A stretch of 64,000 nucleotides of DNA from Acinetobacter haemolyticus (GTDB lineage: Bacteria > Pseudomonadota > Gammaproteobacteria > Pseudomonadales > Moraxellaceae): positions 35,756-99,755 of the forward strand of contig NZ_OVCN01000015.1 in the NCBI RefSeq assembly GCF_900406815.1, written 5' to 3'. Under the pieces are notes generated by a model. That model was not told the DNA's origin, did not search any database, and saw only the letters and a program-made list of their open reading frames with translations. The position numbers and the translations under genes were made by a program. Of this stretch, positions 54,709-63,608 are shown piece after piece (position 1 is the first letter of the stretch; the number at the start of each line of letters is the position of its first letter).

Positions 54709-55356
54709 TTAAGCCACTAAAGATTTATCAAAAATTAATGGCACACCTGTTACCGCACGAATTTGCTCGAGTGTCACATCTTTTGCGAGTTCAATCAGTT
54801 CAACACCTTCAGACGTAATATCCATTACACCTAAATCTGTAATCACACGATGGACAACGGCTTGACCAGTAAGGGGTAAGCTACAGTTTTTCACAATCTT
54901 TGGCGTACCATCTTTCGCACAATGTTCCATCAGAACCACAACTTTTTGAACACCTGCAACCAAGTCCATTGCACCGCCCATACCTTTGACTTTCTTACCT
55001 GGAATCATCCAATTGGCTAAGTCGCCTTGCTCAGAAACTTCCATCGCGCCTAATATCGCAATATTGACATGACCGCCACGGATCATTGCGAAAGATTCTG
55101 AACTTGAGAAAAATGCCGCACCCGCACGTGCAGTAATCGTTTGCTTTCCAGCATTGATCAAATCTGCATCTAAAGTTTCTTCAGTAGGAAATGCGCCGAT
55201 ACCAAGCAATCCATTTTCAGACTGCAACCATACATTCATGTTTTTTGGAATGTAGTTAGCAACAAGGGTAGGTAAACCAATACCCAAGTTCACATAGAAG
55301 CCATCTTCGAGTTCTTGTGCAGCACGCTGTGCCATTTCATTACGTGACCAAGCCAT
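54709..55356 (-). CDS. scoB: 3-oxoacid CoA-transferase subunit B
   Basis: A protein of 215 residues with [18 protein letters not shown] and the catalytic glutamate in [33 protein letters not shown] and [20 protein letters not shown]. This is the SCOT/AtoA beta-subunit pattern. It exchanges CoA between succinyl-CoA and acetoacetate. It starts 1 bp after the alpha-subunit stop, showing tight coupling. Confidence 0.88.
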   Translation of the reverse strand: MAWSRNEMAQRAAQELEDGFYVNLGIGLPTLVANYIPKNMNVWLQSENGLLGIGAFPTEETLDADLINAGKQTITARAGAAFFSSSESFAMIRGGHVNIAILGAMEVSEQGDLANWMIPGKKVKGMGGAMDLVAGVQKVVVLMEHCAKDGTPKIVKNCSLPLTGQAVVHRVITDLGVMDITSEGVELIELAKDVTLEQIRAVTGVPLIFDKSLVA

Positions 55357-55357
55357 T

Positions 55358-56062
55358 TTAAACTGCCTCCATGCTTAAAGTTTTTTGTTCGATACGTTTT
55401 TCAGGTGAAGCATTTAATATAATGCGATTCACATAAATCCCTGGTAAATGGATTTCATCTGGATCTAATTCACCAATCTCAACGATTTGCTCCACTTCGG
55501 CAATGGTGATTTTCCCAGCCATTGCACATTCAGGATTAAAGTTCTGAGCCGTCTTACGGAATATTAAATTTCCTGCTTTATCTGCCTTGTAAGCTTTAAT
55601 AAGAGAAACATCAGCAGTAAGAGATTCTTCTAAAATGTATTTTTTACCATGAAAACTGCGTTCTTCTTTACCTTCAGCAATCAAAGTTCCAACACCAGTT
55701 TTCGTATAAAAAGCTGGAATACCAGCACCACCAGCACGTAATTTTTCCGCTAATGTTCCTTGTGGAGTTAATTCAACTTCAAGCTCGCCATTTAGATATT
55801 GACGTTCGAATTCTTTATTTTCACCCACATAAGATGAGATCATTTTTTTGATCTGTTTGGTATGCAATAAAATACCTAGACCAAAATCATCAACACCTGC
55901 ATTATTTGAAATGCAAGTCAGACCTGTTACACCACTTTCTTTAACCGCTACAATAAGCTGTTCAGGAATTCCACATAAGCCAAAGCCGCCCACGGCAAGG
56001 GTTTGGTGATCAGCAACCACATCTTTGATTGCAGCCTCAGCACTGGCATATACCTTATTCAT
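55358..56062 (-). CDS. scoA: 3-oxoacid CoA-transferase subunit A
   Basis: A protein of 234 residues, with [57 protein letters not shown] and [16 protein letters not shown]. This is the SCOT-type alpha subunit. It is distinct from the dcaI-like protein, which lacks GLCGIPE. It acts with subunit B on acetoacetate. First gene of the leftward scoA-scoB-thiolase operon; the LysR gene lies upstream in the same direction. Confidence 0.88.
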   Translation of the reverse strand: MNKVYASAEAAIKDVVADHQTLAVGGFGLCGIPEQLIVAVKESGVTGLTCISNNAGVDDFGLGILLHTKQIKKMISSYVGENKEFERQYLNGELEVELTPQGTLAEKLRAGGAGIPAFYTKTGVGTLIAEGKEERSFHGKKYILEESLTADVSLIKAYKADKAGNLIFRKTAQNFNPECAMAGKITIAEVEQIVEIGELDPDEIHLPGIYVNRIILNASPEKRIEQKTLSMEAV

Positions 56063-56292
56063 TCTATTATTGTCCTATCGTCCCTTAGTGATTTAGTTTT
56101 AGCATTAGGACTAAGCGTATAGAAGTTGATTTTTCTCAAGGATTAATGAGTTAAGTTAATGAATTGATTTTTTGGATAGATTTTATGCGCAAAAAAATCA
56201 ATAAGACGAAATAATAAATATTTGAAATAATTGACAATAAATTAATTGTTCAAGATAAAAAAAATATAAGAGTAACCATAATAATGAGTTAT

Positions 56293-57174
56293 TTAAAATT
56301 TATACCTTATCAACGACTCAATAAATTGTGCCGAAATATGTGATATTTCAAAATTCTTTTTATAGACGATACCAACCGTTTTGTGGATGGTTCCATCCTC
56401 AAGTTCGAGTAATACATTCTCTGTTAAATCAATATGCTTGGCAAAATGACGAGGAATCGCGCTTACCCCAATACCATGTGCAACAAAACTAGATAATGAA
56501 GAAATCTGATGACACTCAATTTTTAAATCCAAAGTCATATTGTTGCGCAAACAGTTTTGCTCAACCAAGTGACGAACAATCGATGGCTTTTGTAGGGTAA
56601 TAAAAGGATTGGCAAACAATTGTTGCCACGAAATACGTGCTTTGTCTGCTAAGAGATGATTTTTAGGAAGTAAGGCGAGAAAGTCTTCATCAAACAAAGG
56701 CACAAACTCTAAGCCTTCGGTCAGTTCTGGTTCAAAACAAATGCCTAACTCAAAGATACCATCTTGGACTTTTTCGATAATGGTTTCATTTGGAATATCG
56801 TGGATCGAAAAATTAAGGTTTGGATGCTCAGATAAAAAAGAATGAATCACATCAGGCAAGATCGCATGAGTAAAAAAGGGCATCGAGGCGATACTGAGTG
56901 TGCCGCGATTTAATTTAAAGCGTTGTTTAACGTCATTTTCCATTTCATCCCAATTTGCCAATAGTTTTTTTGCGTAGGGAATAAGAGATTTACCTTCTTG
57001 AGTCAGCTCAACACGACGTGTATTTCGATTAAACAGCTTACCGCCAAGTTCATCTTCTAAACTTTTTATACTTAGACTTAAAGCAGACTGACTTAAGTGC
57101 AGTTCCAGCGAAGCATTGGCATAATTCAAAGTACGCGCAAGTGCTAAAAATGCCTTTAGCTGCTTAAGAGTCAT
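56293..57174 (-). CDS. LysR-family transcriptional regulator
   Basis: A protein of 293 residues: TLKQLKAFLALARTLNYANA, LELHLSQSALSLSIKSLEDE and LGGKLFNRNTRRVELTQEGK form the DNA-binding domain. The effector domain follows. It reads toward the scoA-scoB-thiolase operon, 230 bp upstream, and is the likely regulator. In contrast to many LysR genes it is not divergent from its target. The gap 56063-56292 is AT-rich with no obvious dyad. Confidence 0.85.
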   Translation of the reverse strand: MTLKQLKAFLALARTLNYANASLELHLSQSALSLSIKSLEDELGGKLFNRNTRRVELTQEGKSLIPYAKKLLANWDEMENDVKQRFKLNRGTLSIASMPFFTHAILPDVIHSFLSEHPNLNFSIHDIPNETIIEKVQDGIFELGICFEPELTEGLEFVPLFDEDFLALLPKNHLLADKARISWQQLFANPFITLQKPSIVRHLVEQNCLRNNMTLDLKIECHQISSLSSFVAHGIGVSAIPRHFAKHIDLTENVLLELEDGTIHKTVGIVYKKNFEISHISAQFIESLIRYKF

Positions 57175-57285
57175 CGCTTTTCCTAAGTAAATTATTGAAT
57201 AGATCTAATTTATCGTAAAAATGAACTAAATGTTATTTTAGAAATTAATTTTCAAAGAAAAGTTGATTAATACGGCAAATAAAAA

Positions 57286-57314
57286 AACTCCCACCATTAG
57301 AAAATAGGGGAGTT
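57286..57314 (-). terminator. Rho-independent terminator
   Basis: AACTCCC/GGGAGTT with a 15-nt loop, followed on the minus strand by a T-run. It ends the SRPBCC gene. Confidence 0.78.
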
Positions 57315-57352
57315 CACTTAAAAGTTTCGAAAAATTCAGTTTTATCTAAAAA

Positions 57353-57784
57353 TTATATTTTCAGCTTTTTAAGTCCACGACTTACACCGTTTTGTAATGC
57401 CAATTTGATGATTGGTCCAATAAAAGGCACACGCCCTTTAAAGCTAATCGTATAGTCCAAATGACTGCGATTATTGCCCAAATCAGTAAACTTCATCACG
57501 CCGCGATGCGCTTTGATTGGCGCGATACCACTGGTAATTGCGTATTCAATGAGTTCATTTTCTTTATACACCAAATTTGTTTCGACAAATGAAGGCGTCA
57601 GTGGAATAGATAGCTTACGTGCTGAGCCAACCCCATTACGTGCATCTTGACCATCGCTCAAACGAGTCACTTTTGCTGGAGCAAAAAGTTTATTCAAATT
57701 TTCATGTTCACTGAGAATCGCAAATACCTTTTCGACAGGTGCATTGAACTCTTGAGTGATATTGACTTGTTGCATTTTTAGCAT
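57353..57784 (-). CDS. SRPBCC/polyketide cyclase-like protein
   Basis: A protein of 143 residues beginning MLKMQQVNITQEFNAPVEKV. The START/Bet v 1-like fold is suggested by VFAILSEHENLNKLFAPAKV, GVGSARKLSIPL and SHLDYTISFKGRVPFIGPII. The family binds hydrophobic ligands; function unknown. Start at 57784 has AAGGA at 6 nt; a longer frame from 57826 lacks one. Single-gene unit with its own terminator. Confidence 0.75.
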   Translation of the reverse strand: MLKMQQVNITQEFNAPVEKVFAILSEHENLNKLFAPAKVTRLSDGQDARNGVGSARKLSIPLTPSFVETNLVYKENELIEYAITSGIAPIKAHRGVMKFTDLGNNRSHLDYTISFKGRVPFIGPIIKLALQNGVSRGLKKLKI

Positions 57785-57999
57785 AGCAATTCCTTTCTTT
57801 TTTAATTTGACATGATGAATTGTCATTTTTAAATACTAACACGGTTTGGCTGAACTGGTCATTTTGTTTGTCGGATTATCCGAGTAGCTAAAAATTCAGA
57901 TATATGTAAGCGAATATGCTTGTTCAATCCAAGAAAATTGTGAATACTCATGCCACAAAGTTGAAGCTATAAAATTATCTTTTGGGGTTAAGCAACACT

Positions 58000-60192
58000 G
58001 TGAAAACTTTTCCATTTTCTCGTTTACAAAGCGCATTATTAGCCGTAAGTTCATTTTCTTACCTCGGATTTAGTTCAACAACAGCATATGCGGAACAAGA
58101 AAATGAGATACAACGTCTCCCAACAATTACAGTTATAGCTGAGCAAAATGCCAATCACCAGAACAGCGTAAATTTACCTGGTTTTGCTGAGCAAACCATT
58201 TCCAAAATCCCTGCATCAATCAATATTATTAATGCCGACCTTATTGCAGATCAACATGCAAAAACGCTAAAAGATATTGTAAAAAATGATGCGGCGGTCG
58301 GCGAGGGCTACGCACCTATTGGCTATTATTCAAACTTTGTGATCCGTGGTTTTGCGCTCAATCTAGGATCAAGTTATCTACTCAATGGTAACTTGTTGAG
58401 AGGAGAACAAAATGTAGCTTTAGAAAATAAAGAACACGTCGAGATCTTAAAGGGTATTAGTGCGATCCAAAGTGGTATGTCTACGCCAGGTGGAATAGTT
58501 AACTACGTGACTAAACGTCCAAAGGATATTCGTTCAGTTACATTAGAAACAGATAGTGAGGGTGGTTATCGTATCGCAACAGATATCGGCGATATCGTGG
58601 GTGAAAATCAACAATTTGGCTATCGAATTAATTTAGCGCATGAAGAGATTCATCCATATGTAGAACATGCCAATGGAAAGCGTTTATTTGGTTCAGTTGC
58701 TTTGGATTGGAAGATTTCTGATGATTCAAAACTTGAGTTCGATATTGAATCACAACGCCAACGTCAGCGCTCCGTGCCAGGTTATCAATTATTGGATGGA
58801 AAAACTGTACCGACTAATGTGGAATGGGATCGCTTACTAGGTTATCAAAGCTGGAGTAAACCCGTTACCAATGAGAGTCTGAATACGAGTTTAAAATATA
58901 CACATCGTCTCAATCATGATTGGACAGCAAACTTATCTGCTTCACAAAGCCGTGTCGTGGTTGATGACTATTCAGCATTTCCATGGGGTTGTTATAGTGA
59001 GATTTGTGAATATACAGGTCTAGGCAATACCTTTGATAAGAATGGTAACTACGATATTTATGATTTCCGTAGCCCAGATGATAGTTACTTAACAAATCAG
59101 TTTAAAACAGAGTTAAACGGCAAGTTCGCAACAGGGACATGGCAACATAGCTTAAATATCGAGTTATCTCATACCTATAAGCGACGTGCACAATATGATG
59201 CAATCAATGAACTCGTTGGTACAGGTAACATCTACAACAATACAGTGAACTATGCGCCTACGGATGTAGCCTTGGGCAATCGATATAAATCCCTTGATAG
59301 TCAGCAAACCGCATTGAATCTACTAGACCAAATCCGTTTTAATGACTCATGGTCAGTTCTCATGGGTGGAAAAATCATTTCTTTAGATGAAAAGGCCTAT
59401 GATGCAGCAGCGAATAAGATTCGTGATACGGATTTAAATCGATTCTTGCCCCAATTTGCAGTGATGTATCAACCTTGGGAAAATACGCAGGTTTATACAT
59501 CATTTAGTAAAGGTTTAAGTGATGGTGGACAAGCGCCGTGGTATGCATTCGGTAATGAAGAAAAAGGAATTGTCGGAAATGCATTTGAAACACTTGCCCC
59601 GATCAAATCCACCCAATATGAAGTGGGCATCAAACATCAATTACCATCTATGTTGTTTACAGCAGCAATATTTAATCTAGAGCAAGACCATCAATATACC
59701 AATGCTGATCACTATTACTTAACTGATGGTAAACAGCATAACGTAGGCTTAGAACTTGGTTTACAAGGGCGAGTTACTGAAAATTTAGATATAAGCTCAA
59801 CTTTAGCACTGACTCGTTCACGTTTAAAAGAGATCAGTGTCTCTGAATATCAAGGTCATCAAACCCAAAATGTTCCGAAAGTACGTTTCGCAAGTTACTT
59901 ATCTTATCAATTACCACAAGTGGAAGGTTTAAGATTACTGGCAGGTATGCAATATAGTGCAAGTAAATATGCCAATAAAATAGGCAGTGTAAAAGTTCCA
60001 AGCTACACAGTTTTCAATGCTGGTACAGCTTATAACTTTAAAGCTAATGGCTATGAAAATACCTTGAGATTTAATGTTGATAATCTATTCAATAAAAAGT
60101 ATTGGAGAGATGCGGGAAGCTTCTTTGGGGATGATTATTTGTTCCTAGGCGCTCCACGTACCGCACAGTTGTCTTGGACTGTAAATTTTTGA
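58000..60192 (+). CDS. TonB-dependent siderophore receptor
   Basis: A protein of 730 residues with a signal peptide (after the GTG start: VKTFPFSRLQSALLAVSSFS, cleavage near TAYA-EQ), a TonB box-like stretch (LPTITVIAE), a plug domain (IPASINIINADLIADQHAKT to STPGGIVNYVTKRP), and a 22-strand barrel ending SWTVNF. It resembles FhuA/FpvA-class receptors. The GTG at 58000 is chosen over TTG 57982 because it is next to the signal peptide. No Fur box was recognised upstream. Confidence 0.87.
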   Translation: MKTFPFSRLQSALLAVSSFSYLGFSSTTAYAEQENEIQRLPTITVIAEQNANHQNSVNLPGFAEQTISKIPASINIINADLIADQHAKTLKDIVKNDAAVGEGYAPIGYYSNFVIRGFALNLGSSYLLNGNLLRGEQNVALENKEHVEILKGISAIQSGMSTPGGIVNYVTKRPKDIRSVTLETDSEGGYRIATDIGDIVGENQQFGYRINLAHEEIHPYVEHANGKRLFGSVALDWKISDDSKLEFDIESQRQRQRSVPGYQLLDGKTVPTNVEWDRLLGYQSWSKPVTNESLNTSLKYTHRLNHDWTANLSASQSRVVVDDYSAFPWGCYSEICEYTGLGNTFDKNGNYDIYDFRSPDDSYLTNQFKTELNGKFATGTWQHSLNIELSHTYKRRAQYDAINELVGTGNIYNNTVNYAPTDVALGNRYKSLDSQQTALNLLDQIRFNDSWSVLMGGKIISLDEKAYDAAANKIRDTDLNRFLPQFAVMYQPWENTQVYTSFSKGLSDGGQAPWYAFGNEEKGIVGNAFETLAPIKSTQYEVGIKHQLPSMLFTAAIFNLEQDHQYTNADHYYLTDGKQHNVGLELGLQGRVTENLDISSTLALTRSRLKEISVSEYQGHQTQNVPKVRFASYLSYQLPQVEGLRLLAGMQYSASKYANKIGSVKVPSYTVFNAGTAYNFKANGYENTLRFNVDNLFNKKYWRDAGSFFGDDYLFLGAPRTAQLSWTVNF

Positions 60193-60242
60193 TTGATCTG
60201 TCATCTTAAAAGTGAATATGCACTCGTCGATTTGTCCATGAT

Positions 60243-60941
60243 TTAACAAATTAACAGCAGTCTATATTCATTTTCTTTTTCGACAGGCGCACGATGCACA
60301 CACGGTAAAACCTGTTGCGATGGATGGTCAACCGCCAATCGCCATAGATGGCCTAAACCTAAATTCACAGGTTTTGTATTTGGTTTGGGTTGATAATGCA
60401 GATCAAAGAAATTTTCTTCTAAAAAATTATCAAACTCATTTTCCGGACCATGATGTAGTTGCTTAAGTTTATCTCTGATGTCAGGAATCAAAATCTTTTG
60501 TTCCACCTGATCGTTTGGCAAAATCTCACTTGCCACGCCGTGATAAGTACATAAAAAAGTATCTGTCGGAATAGGTGAGCGATCGACATGAAATGAATAA
60601 ACATCTGTCGAAATAAAATCGAACTCATCATCTCGTTCGTAGTTTTGGATCAAGTTAAGCACTGGTGATACACCGAGAGCTGTTAATTGCTGGATATCCG
60701 CAATAATAATTTCTCTTGCTAAATGACCATTTTCTGAAAGTTGTAATGCTAAAAGATCGTCAACAGAAACTTCCGTGATATTTTCTTTTAATTCAATCTT
60801 CCCCACAATCTCTTTAAAATCGCCTACCAAGTTCCGATACCAACAAATTGCATTACTTTCTCTTTGGAAATTGAAATCAATAAGTTCAGAAAAAGTAGAA
60901 ACTACACTAATTTGCTTGTGATCAGAAAAAATATTCTTCAT
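60243..60941 (-). CDS. DUF1826-like protein
   Basis: A protein of 232 residues. VYSFHVDRSPIPTDTFLCTY, GVASEILPNDQ and CVHRAPVEKENEYRLLLIC match the pattern of DUF1826 proteins (FHVD, LCTYxGxGTEWLP and HRSP near the C-terminus). The central motif has drifted (EILPND for EWLPED), so the family call is tentative. DUF1826 genes elsewhere are linked to zinc-limitation (Zur) clusters. It converges on the siderophore receptor and is divergent from hipA. Confidence 0.5.
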   Translation of the reverse strand: MKNIFSDHKQISVVSTFSELIDFNFQRESNAICWYRNLVGDFKEIVGKIELKENITEVSVDDLLALQLSENGHLAREIIIADIQQLTALGVSPVLNLIQNYERDDEFDFISTDVYSFHVDRSPIPTDTFLCTYHGVASEILPNDQVEQKILIPDIRDKLKQLHHGPENEFDNFLEENFFDLHYQPKPNTKPVNLGLGHLWRLAVDHPSQQVLPCVHRAPVEKENEYRLLLIC

Positions 60942-61069
60942 TTAAGCACTAAATTCATAAATAAATAGGTGCCTAATCATACACTCTTCTTTAGTTGCTT
61001 GAGTGCTCTTAGATGAGGGCGAATAAAGTAATTTTGAATAAATTAAATGCGTATTGAACAAATAGAAAA

Positions 61070-61087
61070 TGAGCAAAATTATGCTCA
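61070..61087 (+). promoter_or_regulatory. hip operator O1
   Basis: TGAGCAAAATTATGCTCA is a perfect palindrome with arms TGAGCA/TGCTCA. It is extended to 20 bp by flanking A and T (61069-61088). First of three 18-bp copies upstream of hipA. Confidence 0.65.
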
Positions 61088-61110
61088 TAAAATCATGTAA
61101 CAAACATTTT

Positions 61111-61128
61111 TGAGCAAATATATTCACA
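61111..61128 (+). promoter_or_regulatory. hip operator O2 (degenerate)
   Basis: TGAGCAAATATATTCACA keeps the left arm TGAGCA; the right arm has decayed. It starts exactly 41 bp after the first operator. Confidence 0.45.
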
Positions 61129-61151
61129 AAAAACAAATTTTATAGTATTTT

Positions 61152-61169
61152 TGAGAAAATAATTGCTCA
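61152..61169 (+). promoter_or_regulatory. hip operator O3
   Basis: TGAGAAAATAATTGCTCA has one mismatch in the left arm. It starts exactly 41 bp after O2, ends 9 bp before the hipA start codon, and follows a possible -10 TATAGT at 61141-61146. Confidence 0.6.
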
Positions 61170-61178
61170 TTTATATCA

Positions 61179-62510
61179 ATGCAAAAATTAACAATACAGG
61201 CTTTACTCGACCAGAATTGGTTAGATATCGCTGAACTTAAACTATTAGAACCTAAACTGGGCTCAGCAAGCGCTAGTGAATTGGTCTACGAGTTGGAATA
61301 CGCAATCCAAAATCTGGATAAGCGGGATGAACATGCCTGTAGTCTCTCACTACCTGTACAAATACTTATAAACCATGAATCTAGCTCATGGTTTGGTTTT
61401 TTGGATGATATTGTTCCTTCAGGTGCAGCACGCCGTTATTGGGTCAATTTTTTAGGCTTACAACGACTCACTTATGCAGAGCAAGATAGTATTTTATTGG
61501 AAAAAGGTGGTATTGCGCCCGTAGGTAACTTGAGAATTAAAGAAGCACTTCCGCCTATAAATCCTGACTCTACTTTACATTTACGCTATTTTAGTCAAAA
61601 TGATGTTGCCGATCGAAATGTTGATTTTCTTGAATATGCACAGCAAATGGGTGCAATTAGTGGTGGTGCAACAGGAGCGGGCGGTGAAGCTCCCAAGTTA
61701 CTGATTCGTGAGACAAAAGATCAAAATATTTGGATTGACACCTATCAACAAAACTTTGATCAACCTGATCAACACTATTTAGTTAAATTTCCTCGAAATA
61801 ATCGTAGTGAGATCGACTGCAATATTCTCAGAGCGGAATACTATTACTATCAAGAACTAAAAGAATTAGGTTTCAATACCATTGAAACAACAGAAATGAA
61901 GCTGATCGAAGGTGAAAAATATCCATCATTATGGCTGCCAAGATTTGATGTGGAATGGGGCAATCAACAATGGCATCGTCATGGTTTGGAGTCTGTTTAT
62001 TCCGTATTGAATAAAGCTTCAGGTAGTCATCTTAATCATTTTGAAGTAATAGAAAACCTGTGTGATTTGCTGGTAGTAATTGATTCAAATTTTGATTCAA
62101 CACAATTCATTTGTGAGTGGTTACAGAGAGACTTGCTCAATATTATATTTGGTAATTCTGATAATCATGGGCGCAACACTTCATTTCTAAAAAAATCTGG
62201 AAAAATTTCTCTTTCTCCCATTTATGATTTTGCGCCTATGAAAGCCGATCCAGAAGTCGTGACAAGATCAACGACGTGGGGAAGTCCTTACGAAGAAGGT
62301 GGAGAGTATCGTTGGGAGCAGATTACCCAAAAACTTGCACATTTATGCGATCCAAATTTGTCTATGAAGACATTAAAATCATTAGCAAACAATCTTGTTG
62401 GGCTAAAACAACGGTTAAATGATAAAGGTGTCCCAAAACAGATTATGGAGATGCCAGCGCTTTCATTCGATTATGTTGAAGCTAAATTAGAAAGATGGGA
62501 ACTATTATGA
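61179..62510 (+). CDS. hipA: HipA-family serine/threonine kinase toxin
   Basis: A protein of 443 residues. ISGGATGAGGEAPKLLIRET is the Gly-rich nucleotide loop region. HYLVKFPRNNRSEIDCNILR, the catalytic loop NIIFGNSDNHGRNTSFL near residue 327, and PIYDFAPMKADPE near 350 give the HipA kinase acid residues. HipA kinases phosphorylate aminoacyl-tRNA synthetases and cause persistence. The ATG is preceded by three operators. It overlaps the hipB gene by 4 bp and comes before it, the reverse of the E. coli order. Confidence 0.86.
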   Translation: MQKLTIQALLDQNWLDIAELKLLEPKLGSASASELVYELEYAIQNLDKRDEHACSLSLPVQILINHESSSWFGFLDDIVPSGAARRYWVNFLGLQRLTYAEQDSILLEKGGIAPVGNLRIKEALPPINPDSTLHLRYFSQNDVADRNVDFLEYAQQMGAISGGATGAGGEAPKLLIRETKDQNIWIDTYQQNFDQPDQHYLVKFPRNNRSEIDCNILRAEYYYYQELKELGFNTIETTEMKLIEGEKYPSLWLPRFDVEWGNQQWHRHGLESVYSVLNKASGSHLNHFEVIENLCDLLVVIDSNFDSTQFICEWLQRDLLNIIFGNSDNHGRNTSFLKKSGKISLSPIYDFAPMKADPEVVTRSTTWGSPYEEGGEYRWEQITQKLAHLCDPNLSMKTLKSLANNLVGLKQRLNDKGVPKQIMEMPALSFDYVEAKLERWELL

Positions 62511-62815
62511 ATATAAAAAATCAGCCTCAAGATCGCCAGCAAGTTCTTATTGATCTATATATGCAATATCTATTGAATGAAATTACATTGGGGCAATTAT
62601 TGGCGTATTTGCGAAAAAATATACTTGGCATGTCTCAGGAACAATACGCAAATTTGGTTGGTGTTAGTCGCCGGACATTAACGGACATAGAACAAGACAA
62701 AGGAAAACTCACGCAATCTGTTTTAGATAAAGTATTTAAACCACTTGGTTTACAAGCAGGTCTTGTACCGACACATGAGCATATTGTGCGGAAGATTATT
62801 AAATCATCAGAGTGA
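62507..62815 (+). CDS. hipB: HipB-like helix-turn-helix antitoxin
   Basis: A protein of 102 residues. The Cro/C1-type HTH is LRKNILGMSQEQYANLVGVS followed by RRTLTDIEQDKGKLTQSVLD. The start ATG overlaps the hipA stop (ATGA), with a longer in-frame start at 62495 inside hipA rejected. It should bind the TGAGCA operators and neutralise HipA. As the second gene it is coupled to toxin translation, so the ratio of the two would differ from the classic antitoxin-first layout. Confidence 0.83.
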   Translation: MNIKNQPQDRQQVLIDLYMQYLLNEITLGQLLAYLRKNILGMSQEQYANLVGVSRRTLTDIEQDKGKLTQSVLDKVFKPLGLQAGLVPTHEHIVRKIIKSSE

Positions 62816-62856
62816 TATGAAATCAAAATTGCTTTAATCATTAGAGTCCAAAAGTT

Positions 62857-63348
62857 ATGAGTCTGAAAATTATAAATAGATTTGAAGACTTAATTAAAGA
62901 AGCTATACAATTAGATGCTTTAATTGATTCAAAAATTACTGTTGAAGGTATAGTAGATGAAAATTTTTCTGACAATAATGTAGGGAAATTTTTAAAATGG
63001 AAAATTAAGACAAAAAATATTTTTCTTTTATCTTGTGGGGATAGATCCATTCATTTTACTGAATTTTTGAAAGCTGAGAAAATTCAATATTATGATACTA
63101 ATGCTAAATTATTTAAACGTTTACTAACAGTTTTACTTGCTACTTATGATGATTTGAAAAATGGTTTTTTAATATCTTTCAAACAGATAGTGCAAGCTGA
63201 GGTTTTTGAGACTGAACTTGAACAAGCTAAATCTCTTTTAGAAAATGGCTATAAAAACGCTGCTGGAGACTATGATCAGTTCACGAAAGAAGACGTAGAA
63301 CGAATGATTTATGATATAGAGAGGTTTTTACTGAATCATTCATCCTGA
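62857..63348 (+). CDS. Uncharacterised protein beside hipAB
   Basis: A protein of 163 residues that I do not recognise. It is rich in Lys, Asp, Glu, Phe and Leu, with no signal peptide or membrane segment. KFLKWKIKTKNIFLLSCGDR and RLLTVLLATYDDLKNGFLIS precede a Glu/Asp-rich C-terminal helix (EDVERMIYDIERFLL). It is strikingly AT-rich compared with its neighbours. It lies 41 bp after hipB in the same direction and may be part of the hip module or a separate acquired gene. Confidence 0.6.
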   Translation: MSLKIINRFEDLIKEAIQLDALIDSKITVEGIVDENFSDNNVGKFLKWKIKTKNIFLLSCGDRSIHFTEFLKAEKIQYYDTNAKLFKRLLTVLLATYDDLKNGFLISFKQIVQAEVFETELEQAKSLLENGYKNAAGDYDQFTKEDVERMIYDIERFLLNHSS

Positions 63349-63448
63349 GTTCAACACATAGGGCTGTAACTCATTTAAACAAGCTACACAGACTTGCGTA
63401 AGATCGAATGATGCGCAAGCCGAGTAGCGGTCTGATTTTTACATGACT

Positions 63449-63460
63449 TATATTATGTTA
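63449..63460 (+). promoter_or_regulatory. dif-like half site, inverted relative to dif
   Basis: TATATTATGTTA matches the XerD arm (TTATGTTA) and the adjoining centre of dif, but on the opposite strand. It is perfectly complementary to 63561-63572 within dif. The XerC side does not match. Confidence 0.45.
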
Positions 63461-63469
63461 CTTAGGATA

Positions 63470-63512
63470 CTCAGCAACGTGAATTATAATCGCAGATCAT
63501 CACGTTACTGAG
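63470..63512. repeat. Hairpin 1 between half site and dif
   Basis: CTCAG (63470-63474), one mismatch, AACGTG (63476-63481), a 19-nt loop, then CACGTT and CTGAG. It is nested inside the pair of inverted dif-like arms, as in a folded phage single strand. Confidence 0.55.
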
Positions 63513-63544
63513 CTGTGGCAACAAACAGGTTGTGTAGGCCACAG
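63513..63544. repeat. Hairpin 2 between half site and dif
   Basis: CTGTGGC (63513-63519) and GCCACAG (63538-63544) form a perfect 7-bp stem with an 18-nt loop directly after hairpin 1. Confidence 0.55.
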
Positions 63545-63557
63545 TCTTAGATATTCT

Positions 63558-63585
63558 ATTTAACATAATATACATTATACGAAGT
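63558..63585 (-). other. dif site (XerC/XerD recombination site)
   Basis: Read on the minus strand it has the XerC arm ACTTCGTATAA, centre TGTATA, and XerD arm TTATGTTAAAT. The centre and XerD arm are identical to E. coli dif and the XerC arm to the Acinetobacter-type form. It is either the chromosomal dif, placing the window at the terminus, or a copy flanking an integrated filamentous phage. These are compatible because such phages insert at dif. Confidence 0.85.
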
Positions 63586-63608
63586 AATGTAATGTAAGCC
63601 TTTGATTG

